Source of the DNA: Vreelandella subglaciescola
GTDB lineage: Bacteria > Pseudomonadota > Gammaproteobacteria > Pseudomonadales > Halomonadaceae
Direction of reading: 5' to 3'
Length of the DNA: 45,492 bases
Assembly (NCBI GenBank): GCA_030454225.1
Contig: JAKDRW010000002.1
Coordinates: 68,787 to 114,278 of the forward strand
Below, piece by piece: positions 20,229-28,614 of the stretch. The notes beneath the pieces were generated by a model. That model searched no databases. It saw only the letters and a program-made list of their open reading frames with translations, and was not told the DNA's origin. The stretch's first letter is position 1, and every line of letters begins with the position of its first letter. The translations under genes and the position numbers were made by a program.

Positions 20229-21170
20229 ATGGCCGAAGGGCGTGAAGTACAGTGGGTTGAAATCGCCCCGGAGCAGGCAGGGCAGCGTATCGATAATTTT
20301 TTGCTGACACGCCTCAAGGGCGCGCCGCGGGCGCTGATTTATCGCATCGTGCGCAAAGGCGAAGTGCGGGTGAATAAAAAGCGTATCAAGGCCGACTACC
20401 GCATACAGGCCGGTGACGTGGTGCGCGTGCCGCCGCTGCGCCTGGCGCCCAAAGAAGCGGTCAAGGACGTCAGTGATAGCCTGCGCGACGTGCTGCTGGG
20501 CAGCGTGCTGCGCGAAAGCGCCGACTGGATGGTGCTGAACAAGCCCTCGGGGCTGGCGGTGCACGGCGGCAGCGGGGTGAAGATCGGCCTGATCGAAGCG
20601 CTACGCCAGGTGCGGGAGGACGTCACTTTCCTCGAGCTGGTTCACCGTCTGGACCGCGATACGTCGGGTTGCCTGCTGCTGGCCAAATCCCGTGACGCGC
20701 TGCTTTCGCTCAACCAGGCGCTCAAGCAGCATGCCATGGAAAAGCATTATTTGGCCCTGGTCAGCGGGCGTTGGCCGGCGCGCAAAACCTTTGTCAGCGC
20801 GCGGCTGGACCGCTTTGACGCGGGCAACGGCGAGCGCCGCGTGCGGGTCGACGCCGGCGGTAAATTCGCGCGCACCGGGTTTGCCGTAGAAGAAACTTTC
20901 GAGCGTGCTACGCTGATCGACGCCGAGCCGGTGACCGGGCGCACCCACCAGATTCGCGTGCACGCGGCCCATGCCGGGCATCCGCTGCTGGGCGATGACA
21001 AGTATTCAAGCCGCGAGAGCGCCGCCCTGTCGCGGCGCCTGGGCGTTAGCCGGCTATTTTTGCACGCACGCTCGCTGAGCTTTCCCGAGCCGGGTAGCGG
21101 GCGCATGGTCACGGTCAAAGCGCCGCTGCCCGAAGCGCTGCAAGCCGTGCTAACCCGTGCCCGCCAATAG
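20229..21170 (+). CDS. rluC: 23S rRNA pseudouridine synthase RluC
   Basis: 313-residue enzyme that makes pseudouridines 955, 2504 and 2580 in E. coli 23S rRNA. It has an N-terminal S4 RNA-binding domain (about 15-75, QRIDNFLLTRLKGAPRALIY) and an RluA-type catalytic domain with HRLDRDTSG; the catalytic aspartate is Asp142. GRTHQIRVHAAHAGHPLLGDDKY is the C-terminal family signature. An AAGGAG site precedes the ATG. Divergent placement against rne is the E. coli arrangement and separates RluC from RluA and RluD. Confidence 0.95.
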   Translation: MAEGREVQWVEIAPEQAGQRIDNFLLTRLKGAPRALIYRIVRKGEVRVNKKRIKADYRIQAGDVVRVPPLRLAPKEAVKDVSDSLRDVLLGSVLRESADWMVLNKPSGLAVHGGSGVKIGLIEALRQVREDVTFLELVHRLDRDTSGCLLLAKSRDALLSLNQALKQHAMEKHYLALVSGRWPARKTFVSARLDRFDAGNGERRVRVDAGGKFARTGFAVEETFERATLIDAEPVTGRTHQIRVHAAHAGHPLLGDDKYSSRESAALSRRLGVSRLFLHARSLSFPEPGSGRMVTVKAPLPEALQAVLTRARQ

Positions 21171-21197
21171 GGCGCCCTCTGCCGATAGGACACCACT

Positions 21198-21884
21198 ATG
21201 CAGGTTGAACTGATTATTTTTGATTGGGACGGTACTTTGATGGATTCGGTGCCGCGCATTGTTTCCAGCATGCAGGCTGCGGCACGCGATGCCGGGTGGG
21301 GGGAGCTGGCCCCTGCCGCGGTGGAAAATATCATCGGGCTGGGGCTTCCCGAAGCGGTGGCGATCCTCTGTCCGGGAATATCATCTGAGCAGTCGGCGCG
21401 GCTGCGCGAGCGCTACGCGCACCATTTTGTTCACGCGGATATCACGCCGATGGCGTTTTTCGCCGGCGTTGAAGCGCGTCTGGCGCGGCTGCGTCAGCGC
21501 GAAATGCTCAATCTGGCGGTGGCAACGGGCAAGACCCGGCGCGGGCTGGATCGCATCTTTGCTGACACCCAAAGCGGCGGCTGGTTTCATGCCAGCCGCA
21601 CCGCGGATGAAACCCGCTCCAAGCCACATCCGCAGATGCTTAGCGAGTTGCTCGCCGACTTTAACCTACCGGCCAGCCGCGCGCTCATGGTCGGCGACAC
21701 CGAGTACGATTTGGCGATGGCGCGCGCGCTGGGTATGCCGCGCGTCGGCGTCAGCTATGGCGTGCACGATGCCGATCGGCTCGCTGCCTGTGAGCCTGCC
21801 TATATCGCCGATGGCGTAGACGATTTGTTCGACTGGCTTGACGCCGCCGTGAGTACCTCGCCGTCCACCGTCGGGGAATTATAA
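21198..21884 (+). CDS. HAD-superfamily phosphatase (Gph/PGP-like)
   Basis: 228-residue cytoplasmic hydrolase of the haloacid dehalogenase superfamily. Motif I DWDGT holds nucleophile Asp9 and acid Asp11, motif II is the AVATGKTRRGL region, the motif III lysine is in SKPHPQM, and motif IV is MVGDTEYDLAMA. A helical cap lies between motifs I and II. It resembles phosphoglycolate phosphatase and related small-molecule phosphatases; the substrate cannot be told. It starts 27 bases after rluC and ends 9 bases before sppA, an order also seen in Pseudomonas. Confidence 0.88.
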   Translation: MQVELIIFDWDGTLMDSVPRIVSSMQAAARDAGWGELAPAAVENIIGLGLPEAVAILCPGISSEQSARLRERYAHHFVHADITPMAFFAGVEARLARLRQREMLNLAVATGKTRRGLDRIFADTQSGGWFHASRTADETRSKPHPQMLSELLADFNLPASRALMVGDTEYDLAMARALGMPRVGVSYGVHDADRLAACEPAYIADGVDDLFDWLDAAVSTSPSTVGEL

Positions 21885-21893
21885 GGAAAAACC

Positions 21894-22982
21894 ATGAGCG
21901 AAGAAAAATCGGGTCGCGGCAGGGAGAGCACGCCGGGGCAGGCGCCCCACGACCCCTGGACGCAAGATTCTGCGGCGGCCTCACGGACGCCTGCCGAGGC
22001 CCGGGACGACGCCGATACGCTGCGCGAACGCCAGCGCTTGATGCAGCTGGAGATGATGGATCGCTGGATCGGCGGGGTGCTCACCGAACAGCGTCGCAGT
22101 CGGCGTTGGAAGCTGTTTTTTCGTTTCCTGCTGGCGGCGCTGCTGCTGGCCTCGGTGTCGCTTAGCCTTTACAGCCTGTTTGGCGACAAGTCGGCGAGCG
22201 CTGTGAGTGCGCAGCCGCACCTGGGCGTGGTTGAGGTGGATGGCGTTATCACCAGCGACGCGCCGGCCAATGCCGAGCGTATTATTCGCGGCTTGAATAG
22301 CGCCTGGGAGGCGGATAACGCCAAGGCCGTCGTCCTGCATATCAATAGCCCCGGCGGCAGTCCGGTGCAGTCGCAGCGCGTGTATGCCGAAATCATGCGC
22401 CTGCGCGAGGCGGGTGATAAGCCCATTATCGCCGTGATCGAAGATATCGGTGCCAGCGGTGCCTATTACATAGCCGCCGCGGCGGACGAAATCGTGGCTT
22501 CGCCGGCGAGTCTGGTGGGCTCCATTGGCGTGATTTACTCGGGCTTTGGCTTTGAGCAGGCCATCGACAAGCTGGGCGTTGAGCGCCGGGTGCTAACCGC
22601 CGGCGAAAACAAGGCGTTTCTTGACCCCTTTCAGCCGCTAAACGACGACACCGAAGCGTTTTGGCAGACGGTGCTCAATACCACCCACGCGCAATTCATT
22701 GCCGATGTCAAAGCCGGTCGCGGCGATCGCCTGGGCGATGACGAACGGCTGTTTACCGGGCTGGTGTGGAGCGGCGAGCAGGCCATCGAGATGGGGCTGA
22801 TCGACCGCCTGGGCAATATGGAAGAGCTCGCGCGTGAATATACCGATCGCGTGCGCTGGCAGGACTATACGCCGGCGTTAAATCCGCTGGATCGTCTGAC
22901 GCGGCGTTTTACTCAGGTGGCCGCCCAGGTGCTGGGGGTTTCCACCTCGCCTTCGCCGCTGCGCTTTGAGCAGGGGCGCTAA
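21894..22982 (+). CDS. sppA: signal peptide peptidase SppA (S49 family)
   Basis: 362-residue inner-membrane serine protease that degrades cleaved signal peptides. After a polar cytoplasmic N-terminus of about 60 residues comes one membrane helix (about 66-88, FFRFLLAALLLASVSLSLYSLF). The protease domain contains HINSPGGSPVQS, catalytic Ser188 in GASGAYYIA, SLVGSIGVIYSGF and catalytic Lys240 in GENKAFLDPF. It is the short single-domain form, unlike the 67-kDa E. coli SppA. Start ATG 21894 follows AAGGAAAA. It overlaps nothing; the next gene has its own promoter inside the 94-base gap. Confidence 0.92.
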   Translation: MSEEKSGRGRESTPGQAPHDPWTQDSAAASRTPAEARDDADTLRERQRLMQLEMMDRWIGGVLTEQRRSRRWKLFFRFLLAALLLASVSLSLYSLFGDKSASAVSAQPHLGVVEVDGVITSDAPANAERIIRGLNSAWEADNAKAVVLHINSPGGSPVQSQRVYAEIMRLREAGDKPIIAVIEDIGASGAYYIAAAADEIVASPASLVGSIGVIYSGFGFEQAIDKLGVERRVLTAGENKAFLDPFQPLNDDTEAFWQTVLNTTHAQFIADVKAGRGDRLGDDERLFTGLVWSGEQAIEMGLIDRLGNMEELAREYTDRVRWQDYTPALNPLDRLTRRFTQVAAQVLGVSTSPSPLRFEQGR

Positions 22983-23038
22983 ACCAGGGCGATGGGCTGA
23001 AATGTCGGAGGGTGGTCCGCAAGAATTGCGCCAAGGCT

Positions 23039-23067
23039 TTGACACCGACGGGGGGAGTGCCTATCAT
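23039..23067 (+). promoter_or_regulatory. near-consensus sigma70 promoter for yceD-rpmF-plsX-fab genes
   Basis: TTGACA (23039-23044), a 17-base spacer and TATCAT (23062-23067): a perfect -35, optimal spacing and a 5/6 -10. Transcription would start about 23074-23075, only 2-3 bases before the yceD ATG. Confidence 0.82.
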
Positions 23068-23076
23068 TGCGCGCCT

Positions 23077-23613
23077 ATGTTGACCTCACAACTCCCCAGC
23101 CGGGTGGAGCCTTACAAGCTTGCCGCCCGCCACGAACGACTCGAAGGCCTGGTAGCACTCGACGGCCTGAAACGCCTTGCTGAAGAAGCGGGCGTTCAGA
23201 CGGGTGACTGTCAGGTAACACTCGATTTTACGATTGATGCCCAGGGGCGCCACGAAATCCGTGGTTTCCTCGAGGCGCAGCTCAGGCTTGGCTGTCGCCG
23301 CTGCCTGGTGCCTATGGCGCAGGCGGTAACCAGCGAGTTTCTGCTGGGCATGGTGACCGACGAAGCGTTGGCGGGCGAGCTGCCCGCAAGTCACGAGCCG
23401 GTGCTGGTGAAAAATGAACAGCTGGACCTGTTGACGGTGGTTGAGGATGAACTGATCCTGAGCCTGCCCCAAGTGGTCTATCATGACGAAGCTGACTGCT
23501 TTGTCCCCGCGCATCAGCTGGTCAGCAAGGCAGATGATGACGGCTCGGCAGAAGCACCAGCGGCTGCCGACAATCCTTTCGCGGTGCTTAGTGCCCTGAA
23601 AGGCAAAAAATAA
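23077..23613 (+). CDS. yceD: DUF177/YceD 23S rRNA accumulation protein
   Basis: 178-residue protein of the DUF177 family, linked to 23S rRNA accumulation and almost always encoded next to rpmF. It has a conserved Cys pair (CRRC at about residues 70-73), a VEDELILSLPQVVYH segment, a later Cys in EADCFVP and a C-terminal NPFAVLSALKGKK; this pattern matches Pseudomonas homologues. The ATG at 23077 aligns with the usual N-terminus (PSRVEPYKLAARHERLEG). The frame is open further upstream, but those codons precede or overlap the promoter. There is no ribosome site at normal spacing, so translation may be leaderless. Confidence 0.9.
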   Translation: MLTSQLPSRVEPYKLAARHERLEGLVALDGLKRLAEEAGVQTGDCQVTLDFTIDAQGRHEIRGFLEAQLRLGCRRCLVPMAQAVTSEFLLGMVTDEALAGELPASHEPVLVKNEQLDLLTVVEDELILSLPQVVYHDEADCFVPAHQLVSKADDDGSAEAPAAADNPFAVLSALKGKK

Positions 23614-23649
23614 GCACTTTTATTTTTATATCCCCTGGAGTAATACCCC

Positions 23650-23820
23650 ATGGCAGTTCAAAAGAACCGTAAGACCCGCTCTACTCGCGGTATGCGTCGT
23701 AGCCACGACTCGCTGAGCGCGCCGACGCTTTCCCAAGACAAGGAAACCGGCACGACGCACCTGCGTCACCACGTTGCTCCCGACGGTTTTTACCGTGGCC
23801 GCAAGGTTGTCGAGGTTTAA
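23650..23820 (+). CDS. rpmF: 50S ribosomal protein bL32
   Basis: 56-residue ribosomal protein of the large subunit. The N-terminus [20 protein letters not shown] and the core [21 protein letters not shown] are unmistakable, and it ends [15 protein letters not shown] lies 9 bases before the ATG. It follows yceD by 36 bases and precedes plsX, the conserved order that links ribosome and phospholipid synthesis. It is the non-zinc form: the Cys pairs of zinc-type L32 are absent. Confidence 0.97.
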   Translation: MAVQKNRKTRSTRGMRRSHDSLSAPTLSQDKETGTTHLRHHVAPDGFYRGRKVVEV

Positions 23821-23862
23821 TCAACCTCGCCTACTTAACGTGGTTGAACGGTTTGGCGACGC

Positions 23863-24894
23863 GTGCGAATAGCGATTGATGTCATGGGGGGCGATCACGG
23901 TTCCCGCGCCATCATTCACGGTGCCGCCCGGGCAGCGCAGGAACACCCCGCGCTGACCCTTGAACTGTTTGGCCCACGCCAGCACGTTATGGCTGAGCTT
24001 TCGCGCTTGCCGCAGCCTTTGGCTGCGGCAGCGTCGCGTTTGGTTCCTCGTGATGCCGCCCATGCCGTGCCCCCCGGGGCAACTGCCGCCTGGGCGCTGC
24101 GCCATGGTCGCTCAAGCAGCATGGCGCTGATGCTCGACGCGTTAAGCAGTGCTCAGTGCCATGTTGATGCCGCCGTCAGCGCCGGCAATACGGCGGCGCT
24201 GGTGGCGCTTTCACGGCGTGTCCCGGGAATGCTTCCGGGGATCGATCGTCCGGCCATCAGTACGGCCATTCCGGCGCGTAAGCAGCGCACGTGCTATCTG
24301 CTTGATCTGGGAGCCAGCGTGGATTCGCCGGCGCAACGGCTGGCGGATTTCGCCCTCATGGGCGCGGCCATGGCGCAGTGCGTGGACGGCATTGAATATC
24401 CGCGCGTTGCGCTGTTGAACGTTGGCGCTGAAGCCGCCAAAGGCAGCGTGAGCGTGCGCCAGGCCGATGTCATATTGCGCCGCTATGCGACGCAAGGGGC
24501 GTTTGACTATCACGGCTACGCCGAAGGTGGCGATTTATTCGGCGGCTGCGTGGACGTGATGGTGTGCGACGGTTTCGTCGGCAATGCGGTGCTCAAGTCC
24601 AGCGAAGGGCTTGCCAGCATGCTGGTTGAGCGCGTTCAGGCGGCTTTCGAGTCGCGGCTGAGCGGGCGCTTGGCAAGCTTTCTGGCGCGGCCCGTGCTTA
24701 GGCGGCTCAAGCAGGAGCTCGACCCCGTGCGCTATAATGGCGCCAGCCTGCTGGGGCTTTCGCGCATCGTGGTGAAAAGTCACGGCGGCGCCCACGCGGA
24801 AGGCTTTTACTACGCTATATTGCGCGCCATGCAGGAAGTCGAGCACAACCTGCCCGAGCGTCTGGCCGAGCGTTGGCAGCAGACGGCGCCATGA
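23863..24894 (+). CDS. plsX: phosphate acyltransferase PlsX
   Basis: 343-residue peripheral membrane enzyme that converts acyl-ACP to acyl-phosphate for phosphatidic acid synthesis. Family segments appear in order: IAIDVMGGDHGSRAI, SSMALMLDAL, VSAGNTAALVALS, LLDLGASVDS, ALLNVGAEAAKGS, VDVMVCDGFVGNAVLKSSEG and NGASLLGLSRIVVKSHGGA. Translation begins at GTG 23863: an in-frame stop at 23845 leaves no earlier start and the next ATG is inside the conserved VMGGD. Its ribosome site is weak. fabH, which often follows plsX, is absent. Confidence 0.95.
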   Translation: MRIAIDVMGGDHGSRAIIHGAARAAQEHPALTLELFGPRQHVMAELSRLPQPLAAAASRLVPRDAAHAVPPGATAAWALRHGRSSSMALMLDALSSAQCHVDAAVSAGNTAALVALSRRVPGMLPGIDRPAISTAIPARKQRTCYLLDLGASVDSPAQRLADFALMGAAMAQCVDGIEYPRVALLNVGAEAAKGSVSVRQADVILRRYATQGAFDYHGYAEGGDLFGGCVDVMVCDGFVGNAVLKSSEGLASMLVERVQAAFESRLSGRLASFLARPVLRRLKQELDPVRYNGASLLGLSRIVVKSHGGAHAEGFYYAILRAMQEVEHNLPERLAERWQQTAP

Positions 24895-24992
24895 GCGCCA
24901 CCGATTAATGCAGGTGTGATAGGGCCGAGCGCGCCGCTAGAGTCGCCTATCGCGCCCATGAAAAACGCCAACAAGAGCATAAGGTGAACGAC

Positions 24993-25952
24993 ATGTCTCA
25001 ACCCCTTGCCCTCATGTTTCCCGGGCAAGGCTCTCAGCAGCCGGGAATGCTGCGAGAGCTGGCCGAACGCTACAGCGTGGTAGGCACTACGTTTGAAGAG
25101 GCGTCAGAAGCGCTGGGCTACGACCTGTGGAAGGTTGTTCAGGAAGGTCCCGAAGCTACGCTCAACGCGACGGCGTGCACGCAGCCGGCGCTTTTGGCCT
25201 CAAGCGTGGCGGTATGGCGCGTCTGGCAGGAGCTGGAAGGGCCAAGGCCCGGCGTTATGGCGGGGCACAGCCTGGGCGAATATAGCGCTTTGGTGTGCGC
25301 CGGCGCGATGGGCTTTGCCGAGGGGGTTCGCCTGGTGCGCCTGCGCGGCGAAGCCATGCAGCAAGCCGTGCCGCAGGGCCAGGGCGGGATGGCCGCGATT
25401 CTGGGGCTGGACAATGCCGCGGTAGAAGCCGCCTGCGCGCAAGCCGCTCAGGGCGATGTCGTCTCGGCGGTTAACTACAATGCCCCGGGGCAGGTGGTTA
25501 TTGCCGGTGCCCGAGCCGCCGTCGATCGCGCCATTGCTGCCTGTCAGGAAGCCGGCGCCAAGCGGGCGCTGGCGCTGCCGGTATCGGTGCCATCGCACTG
25601 TGAGTTGATGCGTCCGGCGGCTGAGCAGCTGTCGGCAGCAATGGACGACATGACGCTGCGCGCGCCGCGCTACACGGTCATCCAGAACGTGGATGCCAAG
25701 GCGCACGCGGATATCCAGACGCTGCGCACGCGCCTGATCGAGCAGCTGTATCAGCCGGTGCGCTGGAGCGACTGCGTGCTGGCCATGCAGGAAAAAGGCG
25801 CCAGCGTGTTTGTTGAATGCGGCCCGGGAAAGGTGCTTACCGGCCTGAATAAGCGTATTGTGCGCGGCAGTAAGGGGCTGGCGGTCAACGATCCCGACAG
25901 CCTTGATGCTGCGCTTGAGCTGGCACGCGAAAAGCTGGCCAGCGACGCGTAA
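24993..25952 (+). CDS. fabD: malonyl-CoA:ACP transacylase FabD
   Basis: 319-residue cytoplasmic enzyme that loads malonyl groups onto acyl carrier protein for chain extension. It has MFPGQGSQQPGM at the N-terminus, the nucleophile elbow GHSLGEYSAL with Ser93, the malonate-binding arginine in VRLRGEAMQQAVP, the catalytic histidine in VPSHCELM, and the terminal GPGKVLTGLNKR. The ATG at 24993 follows AAGGTGA at good spacing and aligns with FabD proteins; an in-frame GTG at 24984 lies inside that site. It precedes fabG as in E. coli. Confidence 0.96.
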   Translation: MSQPLALMFPGQGSQQPGMLRELAERYSVVGTTFEEASEALGYDLWKVVQEGPEATLNATACTQPALLASSVAVWRVWQELEGPRPGVMAGHSLGEYSALVCAGAMGFAEGVRLVRLRGEAMQQAVPQGQGGMAAILGLDNAAVEAACAQAAQGDVVSAVNYNAPGQVVIAGARAAVDRAIAACQEAGAKRALALPVSVPSHCELMRPAAEQLSAAMDDMTLRAPRYTVIQNVDAKAHADIQTLRTRLIEQLYQPVRWSDCVLAMQEKGASVFVECGPGKVLTGLNKRIVRGSKGLAVNDPDSLDAALELAREKLASDA

Positions 25953-26008
25953 GGGCTTGGGCGGTACGATTTTTCAGGCCGCGTGTGACTACCAGGAAAG
26001 GCATGATA

Positions 26009-26767
26009 ATGACACAGGAAGAGACGACACAGCCGCGTCGGGTGGCGTTGGTGACCGGTGCGACGCGCGGGATTGGCCGCGCCGTGGCGCATGAGCTGGG
26101 CCGCCAGGGACGTATCGTTGTGGGTACTGCGACCAGCGAGTCGGGCGCTGAGAAAATTGACGCCGATCTCAAGGCGCAGGGCATTGACGGCGCGGGCATG
26201 TGCCTCAACGTGACCGAGCAGGCAAGCATTGATGGCGTGCTCAAGGCGATTGCCGAGCGCTTTGGCGCACCGACAATTCTGGTCAATAACGCCGGTATTA
26301 CCCGCGACAACCTGCTGATGCGGATGAAAGAAGATCAGTGGGACGAGGTCATGGATGCCAACCTGAAATCCGTGTATCGGATGAGCAAGGCCTGCCTGCG
26401 GGGGATGACCAAGGCGCGTTTCGGGCGCATTGTCTCGATCAGCTCGATCGTCGCCACTATGGGCAATGCGGGGCAAAGCAATTACGCCGCGGCCAAGGCC
26501 GGCATGGAAGGCTTCAGCCGGGCGCTGGCGCGCGAAGTGGCGTCGCGGACGATTACCGTCAACGCGGTCGCCCCCGGGTTTATTGCCACCGACATGACCG
26601 AGGCGCTGCCCGAGGCACAAAAGCAGGCGCTGCTGGACCAGATTCCGCTGGCGCGCCTGGGTGATCCCGCCGAAATTGCCGCGGCCGTGGGCTTTTTAAC
26701 CGGCGATACCGCCGGCTATATCACCGGTGAAACGCTGCACGTTAACGGCGGCATGAATATGCGTTGA
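26009..26767 (+). CDS. fabG: 3-oxoacyl-ACP reductase FabG
   Basis: 252-residue NADPH-dependent short-chain dehydrogenase that reduces beta-ketoacyl-ACP. The Rossmann signature TGATRGIG is at about residues 16-23, NNAG follows in the middle, and the catalytic Ser-Tyr-Lys set is seen in SISSIVATMGNAGQSNYAAAKAG. The C-terminus has APGFIATDMTE, GDPAEIAAAVGFL and GETLHVNGGMNM. ATG 26009 is preferred because AGGAAAGG lies 7-8 bases before it; ATG 26003 is too close. The N-terminal extension before the first strand (MTQEETTQPRR) is slightly longer than in E. coli. Confidence 0.95.
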   Translation: MTQEETTQPRRVALVTGATRGIGRAVAHELGRQGRIVVGTATSESGAEKIDADLKAQGIDGAGMCLNVTEQASIDGVLKAIAERFGAPTILVNNAGITRDNLLMRMKEDQWDEVMDANLKSVYRMSKACLRGMTKARFGRIVSISSIVATMGNAGQSNYAAAKAGMEGFSRALAREVASRTITVNAVAPGFIATDMTEALPEAQKQALLDQIPLARLGDPAEIAAAVGFLTGDTAGYITGETLHVNGGMNMR

Positions 26768-26785
26768 TGACCTTTGAAATGGCGG

Positions 26786-26812
26786 TTGCGTCAGCTCAAG
26801 GGCGTCTATAAA
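26786..26812 (+). promoter_or_regulatory. possible acpP promoter
   Basis: TTGCGT (26786-26791) and TATAAA (26807-26812) are 15 bases apart, upstream of a 76-base leader. The leader contains a small hairpin, CCGCA with TGCGG, at about 26817-26836. A separate promoter for abundant ACP would be sensible, but spacing is short. Confidence 0.4.
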
Positions 26813-26888
26813 CTACCCGCAGCTTTTGGCTTGCGGTTTCTAAATAGCTGTCCGTATGGCGGCTAACGAGAATGACTGGAGTACGTTG

Positions 26889-27122
26889 ATGAGTACTATT
26901 GAAGAGCGCGTAAAAAAGGTTGTGGCCGAGCGTCTGAACGTTAAAGAAGAAGACATCCAGAGTAACTCTTCGTTTACCGAAGATTTGGGCGCCGATTCGC
27001 TTGACACCGTTGAGCTGGTCATGGCGTTGGAAGAGGAATTTGATACCGAAATTCCCGACGAAGAAGCCGAAAAGATCACCACGGTTCAAGAAGCTGTCGA
27101 CTACGTAAACGCCCACCAGTAA
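26889..27122 (+). CDS. acpP: acyl carrier protein
   Basis: 77-residue acidic carrier protein that holds growing acyl chains. The phosphopantetheine attachment site is Ser37 in [13 protein letters not shown]. The N-terminus [16 protein letters not shown] and the [25 protein letters not shown] region match E. coli AcpP. The ATG at 26889 has GGAG 7 bases upstream; the open frame extends 11 codons further upstream but without homology. It is followed by a strong terminator, so acpP can end a transcript before fabF. Confidence 0.97.
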   Translation: MSTIEERVKKVVAERLNVKEEDIQSNSSFTEDLGADSLDTVELVMALEEEFDTEIPDEEAEKITTVQEAVDYVNAHQ

Positions 27123-27168
27123 GGGCCGTGTCGAGGCAACAAAGCGGGGCGGTGTAATCGCCCACATA

Positions 27169-27198
27169 AAAAGCCGTCCTGTTATGGGCGGCTTTTTG
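27169..27198 (+). terminator. rho-independent terminator after acpP
   Basis: AAAAAGCCGTCC (27169-27180) pairs with GGGCGGCTTTTT (27187-27198), with one G-U pair, around a 6-base loop and ending in a T-run. A second small hairpin (GGGCG/CGCCC) lies just before it. Confidence 0.85.
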
Positions 27199-27375
27199 TT
27201 GTATAGGTACTTGTTAAGATGCGGTTTTAGGCGTTTATTGTGGCCATCCGCACGCCGTTCCCATGAATGTGGCGAATAAATGCCATTCTGCTGTGCGGCT
27301 TGACGGCAGCACGGTAGAATGCGCAGCCAGTGCCCCACGCGGGTTACGTCACCAAGGATGCCTGGAGGAAAGCTG

Positions 27376-28614
27376 ATGGCACGAAAAAGGGTAGTGGTAA
27401 CCGGGTTAGGCCTGGTGACCCCGGTCGGGAATACCGTCGATCAATCATGGGCCAGCATCGTGGCGGGTAAAAGCGGCATCGCCCCCATCGAGCACTTTGA
27501 CACCAGCGGCTTTAACACGCGTTTTGGCGGCTCGGTCAAGGATTTTGATATTGGCGCCTATCTGAATCCCAAGGATGCGCGCAAGATGGACCTGTTCATC
27601 CAGTACGGGATGGCAGCCGGCGCCCAGGCCATTGCCGACTCGGGGTTCGAGTGTCGCGATGACAATGCCGAACGCATCGGCGTGGCGATCGGGTCGGGCA
27701 TCGGCGGGTTGCCGATGATCGAGCACAACCACAAAGCGCTGGAAAAGAGTGGCCCGCGGCGGATTTCACCGTTTTTTGTCCCCGGCTCCATCATCAATAT
27801 GATTTCCGGCAATATGGCGATCCAGCACGGCTTTAAAGGCCCCAATATCGCCATTACCACCGCCTGCACGACCGGCACGCACAATATTGGCTACAGCGCC
27901 CGCACCATTGCCTACGGCGATGCCGACGTAATGGTCTGCGGCGGCGCCGAAATGGCCACTACGCCGCTGGGCCTGGGCGGTTTTTCGGCGGCGCGCGCGC
28001 TCTCCACGCGAAATGACGACCCCGAGGCGGCAAGCCGTCCCTGGGACGTTGATCGCGACGGCTTTGTGCTGTCCGACGGTGCCGGCGTTATGGTGCTCGA
28101 AGAGTACGAGCACGCCAAGGCGCGCGGCGCCCACATTTATGCCGAGTTTGGCGGCTTTGGCATGAGCGACGACGCCTTCCACATGACCGCACCGCCCGAA
28201 GATGGCAGCGGAGCGGCGCAGTCGATGCGCAACGCCATCAAGGATGCCGGCGTCAGCGCCGCTGACGTGGACTACATCAACGCCCACGGCACCTCAACGG
28301 CCGCCGGTGATTTGGCCGAAAGCCGCGCGATCGAGCGCGTACTGGGCGATGCATCAACCAAGGTGGCGGTCAGCTCGACCAAGTCCATGATTGGGCATTT
28401 GCTGGGGGCTGCCGGCGCAGTCGAGGCGGTATTCTGCGTGCTGGCTCTGCGCGACCAGGTCGCCCCGCCGACGATCAATCTGGATAACCCCCAGGAAGGT
28501 TGCCGGCTCGACTACGTACCCCACACCGCGCGCGACATGCGCATCGATGTGGCGCTGTCCAACTCCTTTGGCTTTGGCGGTACCAACGGCTCTTTGCTGT
28601 TTAACAAGATTTGA
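27376..28614 (+). CDS. fabF: 3-oxoacyl-ACP synthase II FabF
   Basis: 412-residue condensing enzyme that extends acyl-ACP with malonyl-ACP. The catalytic Cys164 is in [10 protein letters not shown]. The two histidines are in [10 protein letters not shown] and [13 protein letters not shown], and the C-terminus has [17 protein letters not shown] 27376 follows GGAGG at 8 bases and aligns with the usual N-terminus ([16 protein letters not shown]). It lies 254 bases after acpP beyond a terminator, so it probably has its own promoter. A TAGAAT at 27315 could be a -10, but I see no properly spaced -35. pabC follows directly. Confidence 0.96.
   Translation: MARKRVVVTGLGLVTPVGNTVDQSWASIVAGKSGIAPIEHFDTSGFNTRFGGSVKDFDIGAYLNPKDARKMDLFIQYGMAAGAQAIADSGFECRDDNAERIGVAIGSGIGGLPMIEHNHKALEKSGPRRISPFFVPGSIINMISGNMAIQHGFKGPNIAITTACTTGTHNIGYSARTIAYGDADVMVCGGAEMATTPLGLGGFSAARALSTRNDDPEAASRPWDVDRDGFVLSDGAGVMVLEEYEHAKARGAHIYAEFGGFGMSDDAFHMTAPPEDGSGAAQSMRNAIKDAGVSAADVDYINAHGTSTAAGDLAESRAIERVLGDASTKVAVSSTKSMIGHLLGAAGAVEAVFCVLALRDQVAPPTINLDNPQEGCRLDYVPHTARDMRIDVALSNSFGFGGTNGSLLFNKI

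Noticed and set aside
27300-27320. TTGACG and TAGAAT before fabF as a promoter
   Set aside because: Only 9 bases separate them, far below the needed spacing.
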